Source of the DNA: Segatella salivae DSM 15606 | GTDB taxonomy: Bacteria; Bacteroidota; Bacteroidia; Bacteroidales; Bacteroidaceae | NCBI RefSeq assembly: GCF_000185845.1 | Contig: NZ_GL629647.1 | Coordinates: 2,650,006-2,658,818 of the forward strand | Direction of reading: 5' to 3' | DNA: 8,813 nucleotides | Shown here: positions 7,152 through 8,813 of the stretch, piece by piece | How the letters are laid out: the number at the start of each line of letters is the position of its first letter | How positions within the stretch are numbered: position 1 is the stretch's first letter | Translations under genes and position numbers: made by a program | Notes under the pieces: model-generated | The model's database searches: none | Told to the model about the DNA's origin: nothing | What the model saw: only the letters and a program-made list of their open reading frames with translations

Positions 7152-8060
7152 ATGAAAACAATAAAAAAAAGTTTAGTTTTACTATTATTTATAGTAATAC
7201 CCTTTTCTGCACTTAGCAAAGGGAATAGAGTTGATACCCTGCTTCAATATATGCATGACGGAGGTAAATCGAAACACGTTATGATTTTTGCACACAGAGG
7301 AAATTGGCGTAATTCTGCAGAAAATTCAATTCAGGCTTTTCAAGATTGTATCAATGAGGGGTTGGATGGAATCGAAGTTGACTTACAGATGACAAAAGAT
7401 AGTGTACTCGTTATAATGCATGACGAGACCTTAGATCGTACAACAACGGGCTCAGGAAAGGTTTCTGATTATACGATAGATGAGCTACGCAAACTTCGTC
7501 TTCTGAACCCTATTGGAGTCAAAACGCGACAAACGATACCAACATTTGAACAAGTTTTGCTTCTCGCAAAAGATAAGATTCTTATTCAAGTTGATAAATG
7601 GAAAGCTTATGGTCAACAAGTTGCAGATTTAGCAAAAAAATATAATTGCGAACGGCAGATAATACTAAGAACAACAGATAATAGTAAGGCCACAAAACAA
7701 AAATACGGAAATCTTTTAGACAATCTTATTGTTATGCCCGTCTTGGTATGTAAGGGTGGAAATGTAGACGAAGAAAACTTACAAGATTTTATTAAAAACT
7801 ATTCTTCTCCAGTAATGAGCTTCTCCTTTATACGAGAAGACTACCCCATTCTAAGAAAAATTAAGAACTTACAGGAAATGGGGTATCGTATTTGGTTCAA
7901 TTCTTTATGGGATACATTTAATGCAGGCCATGATGATGAACTTGCTGTTACTGATCCTGATAATAGTTATGGATGGTTAATTAATCATGGAGCAAACATT
8001 ATTTTTAGTGACAATCCAATTTTGTTAAAGAAGTACTTAATAAAGATAAACCGGTGGTGA
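7152..8060 (+). CDS. Secreted glycerophosphodiester phosphodiesterase (GDPD family)
   Basis: This 302-residue enzyme is predicted to hydrolyse glycerophosphodiesters to glycerol 3-phosphate and an alcohol in the periplasm. Residues 1-22 are a signal peptide (MKTIKKS, then a hydrophobic core, then SALS) with no lipobox cysteine. The GDPD core is complete. AHRGNWRNSAENS carries catalytic His48 and Arg49, GIEVDLQMTKD carries metal ligands Glu75 and Asp77, and MHDETLDRTT carries catalytic His90. IPTFEQVL (129-136) follows, then IQVDKW (145-150). The usual ExK triplet of the family is replaced by DK (148-149), a form I recall from Bacteroidetes GDPDs. It follows a terminator-like hairpin after the SusD-like gene. 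Its TGA is one base before the next gene's ATG, so the two enzymes are very likely translated together. Exact substrate is not determinable. Confidence 0.92.
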   Translation: MKTIKKSLVLLLFIVIPFSALSKGNRVDTLLQYMHDGGKSKHVMIFAHRGNWRNSAENSIQAFQDCINEGLDGIEVDLQMTKDSVLVIMHDETLDRTTTGSGKVSDYTIDELRKLRLLNPIGVKTRQTIPTFEQVLLLAKDKILIQVDKWKAYGQQVADLAKKYNCERQIILRTTDNSKATKQKYGNLLDNLIVMPVLVCKGGNVDEENLQDFIKNYSSPVMSFSFIREDYPILRKIKNLQEMGYRIWFNSLWDTFNAGHDDELAVTDPDNSYGWLINHGANIIFSDNPILLKKYLIKINRW

Positions 8061-8061
8061 T

Positions 8062-8813
8062 ATGAAAAGAATCTTCCTGTTATTTTTGGTTTTGGCCTTT
8101 TTGAGAATATCTATTTATGCTCAACATTCATTTCCCCCAACACATTGGTGTAATACTACTGAAGGTTGGAAAACTAAAGGATGTCGTGCCCTTTATGGAA
8201 TGAAGTTTGAGGAAAAAGAGAAAGTAATTGCAATTCCTCACAGAGGCTCATGGGGACTTCCTGGTGTCCCTGAGAATTGTATGACGGCTATTGATAGTGC
8301 CTACACTCAAGGTTATATGTTTGTTGAAGTTGACGTTATTTTGACTGCAGATAAGAAACTATTCTTGTGCCATGATCAACAGACTAACAGAATGACATCT
8401 TTGCCACCTACATTTTCGGCAGATGGAAATCTTTTTGATAATGGAACCTTTGTGAGGAATTTGTCTTGGTTTTCACCGACCTTAAACAAAGTTCCAGATA
8501 TTCAAGCAGTAAATTATCCATCATTTCCTGCAATTAATACAGCTCATTATAAGGATAGATTTAATAACATTACAAACTACCTTACAAACACGTTTGAAGA
8601 TGTTTGTGACTATATGAAAAGTCATGATATCATTGTAGCTCTAGATATTAAAACTGGCTCAATGAAAGACTTAGTCACTAAAAAAGAATATTTAGAAGCT
8701 ATATCTATAGCTTTAAGAATAGCTGAAGAAAAGAATGTTCTTTCTAAATTGATATTAAAACCAGGATCTTCAGGTCAAGTCACCGTTGATGAGATACAAG
8801 CCTATCTTGAACC
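8062..8813 (+). CDS. Second secreted GDPD-family phosphodiesterase, 3' end outside the window
   Basis: The first 250 codons of a second GDPD-family enzyme are present, and the frame stays open to the window end. The start ATG follows the previous stop as TGA-T-ATG, with a GGTGGTGA run just upstream. A signal peptide ends at ISIYAQ (cleavage after residue 20). Catalytic residues are His60 and Arg61 in PHRGSW, Glu89 and Asp91 in FVEVDVILTAD, and His104 in LCHDQQTNRMT. LDIK at 194-197 supplies the acidic-x-Lys position. Compared with its neighbour, it has about 32 extra residues between the second His and the TFED segment (177-180) and a longer N-terminal part with two Cys (30, 41). It is therefore a distinct subfamily member, not a recent duplicate. 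Family assignment is firm; substrate is unknown. Confidence 0.9.
   Translation, partial: MKRIFLLFLVLAFLRISIYAQHSFPPTHWCNTTEGWKTKGCRALYGMKFEEKEKVIAIPHRGSWGLPGVPENCMTAIDSAYTQGYMFVEVDVILTADKKLFLCHDQQTNRMTSLPPTFSADGNLFDNGTFVRNLSWFSPTLNKVPDIQAVNYPSFPAINTAHYKDRFNNITNYLTNTFEDVCDYMKSHDIIVALDIKTGSMKDLVTKKEYLEAISIALRIAEEKNVLSKLILKPGSSGQVTVDEIQAYLE

Noticed and set aside
1..8813. CRISPR arrays, tRNA or rRNA genes, insertion sequences
   Set aside because: No repeat-spacer pattern, RNA gene signature, transposase or terminal inverted repeats were seen on either strand.

Overview
The window looks like a chromosomal segment of a low-GC member of the Bacteroidales, most likely Prevotella or a close relative. 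The evidence is an SusC/SusD-type outer-membrane uptake pair, an ECF sigma/FecR-type anti-sigma pair, a TAnnTTTG-type promoter, AT-rich spacers and a lack of strong Shine-Dalgarno sites. The genus is an inference from style; no marker gene is present. All genes are on the + strand.

Positions 1-1700 hold the regulatory module. A near-consensus Bacteroidetes housekeeping promoter (17-48) precedes an ECF sigma factor gene (83-638). That gene is split: region 2 and region 4 lie in different frames, and the frame change must fall between 327 and 355, where there are two A6 tracts. The FecR-like anti-sigma gene (703-1641) is intact and is followed by a perfect 13-bp hairpin (1661-1693).

Positions 1700-7140 hold the transport module. 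A 130-base AT-rich leader with an 11-base direct repeat of 21-base period leads to a long SusC-like TonB-dependent receptor. The receptor carries an N-terminal STN signalling domain. It is followed 12 bases later by an SusD-like surface lipoprotein and a terminator-like hairpin.

Positions 7152-8813 hold two tandem, divergent, secreted glycerophosphodiester phosphodiesterases. They are separated by one base, and the second runs off the window end.

Expected working model (inference from known families): substrate binding by SusD/SusC is signalled through the STN domain to the FecR protein, which frees the sigma factor to transcribe the transporter. SusCD imports a glycerophosphodiester-containing compound, and the two periplasmic enzymes cleave it. 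No glycoside hydrolase, sulfatase or peptidase is seen in the window, so this resembles a phosphodiester-scavenging locus rather than a classic polysaccharide locus. Its most unusual feature is the interrupted sigma gene in an otherwise intact cascade.
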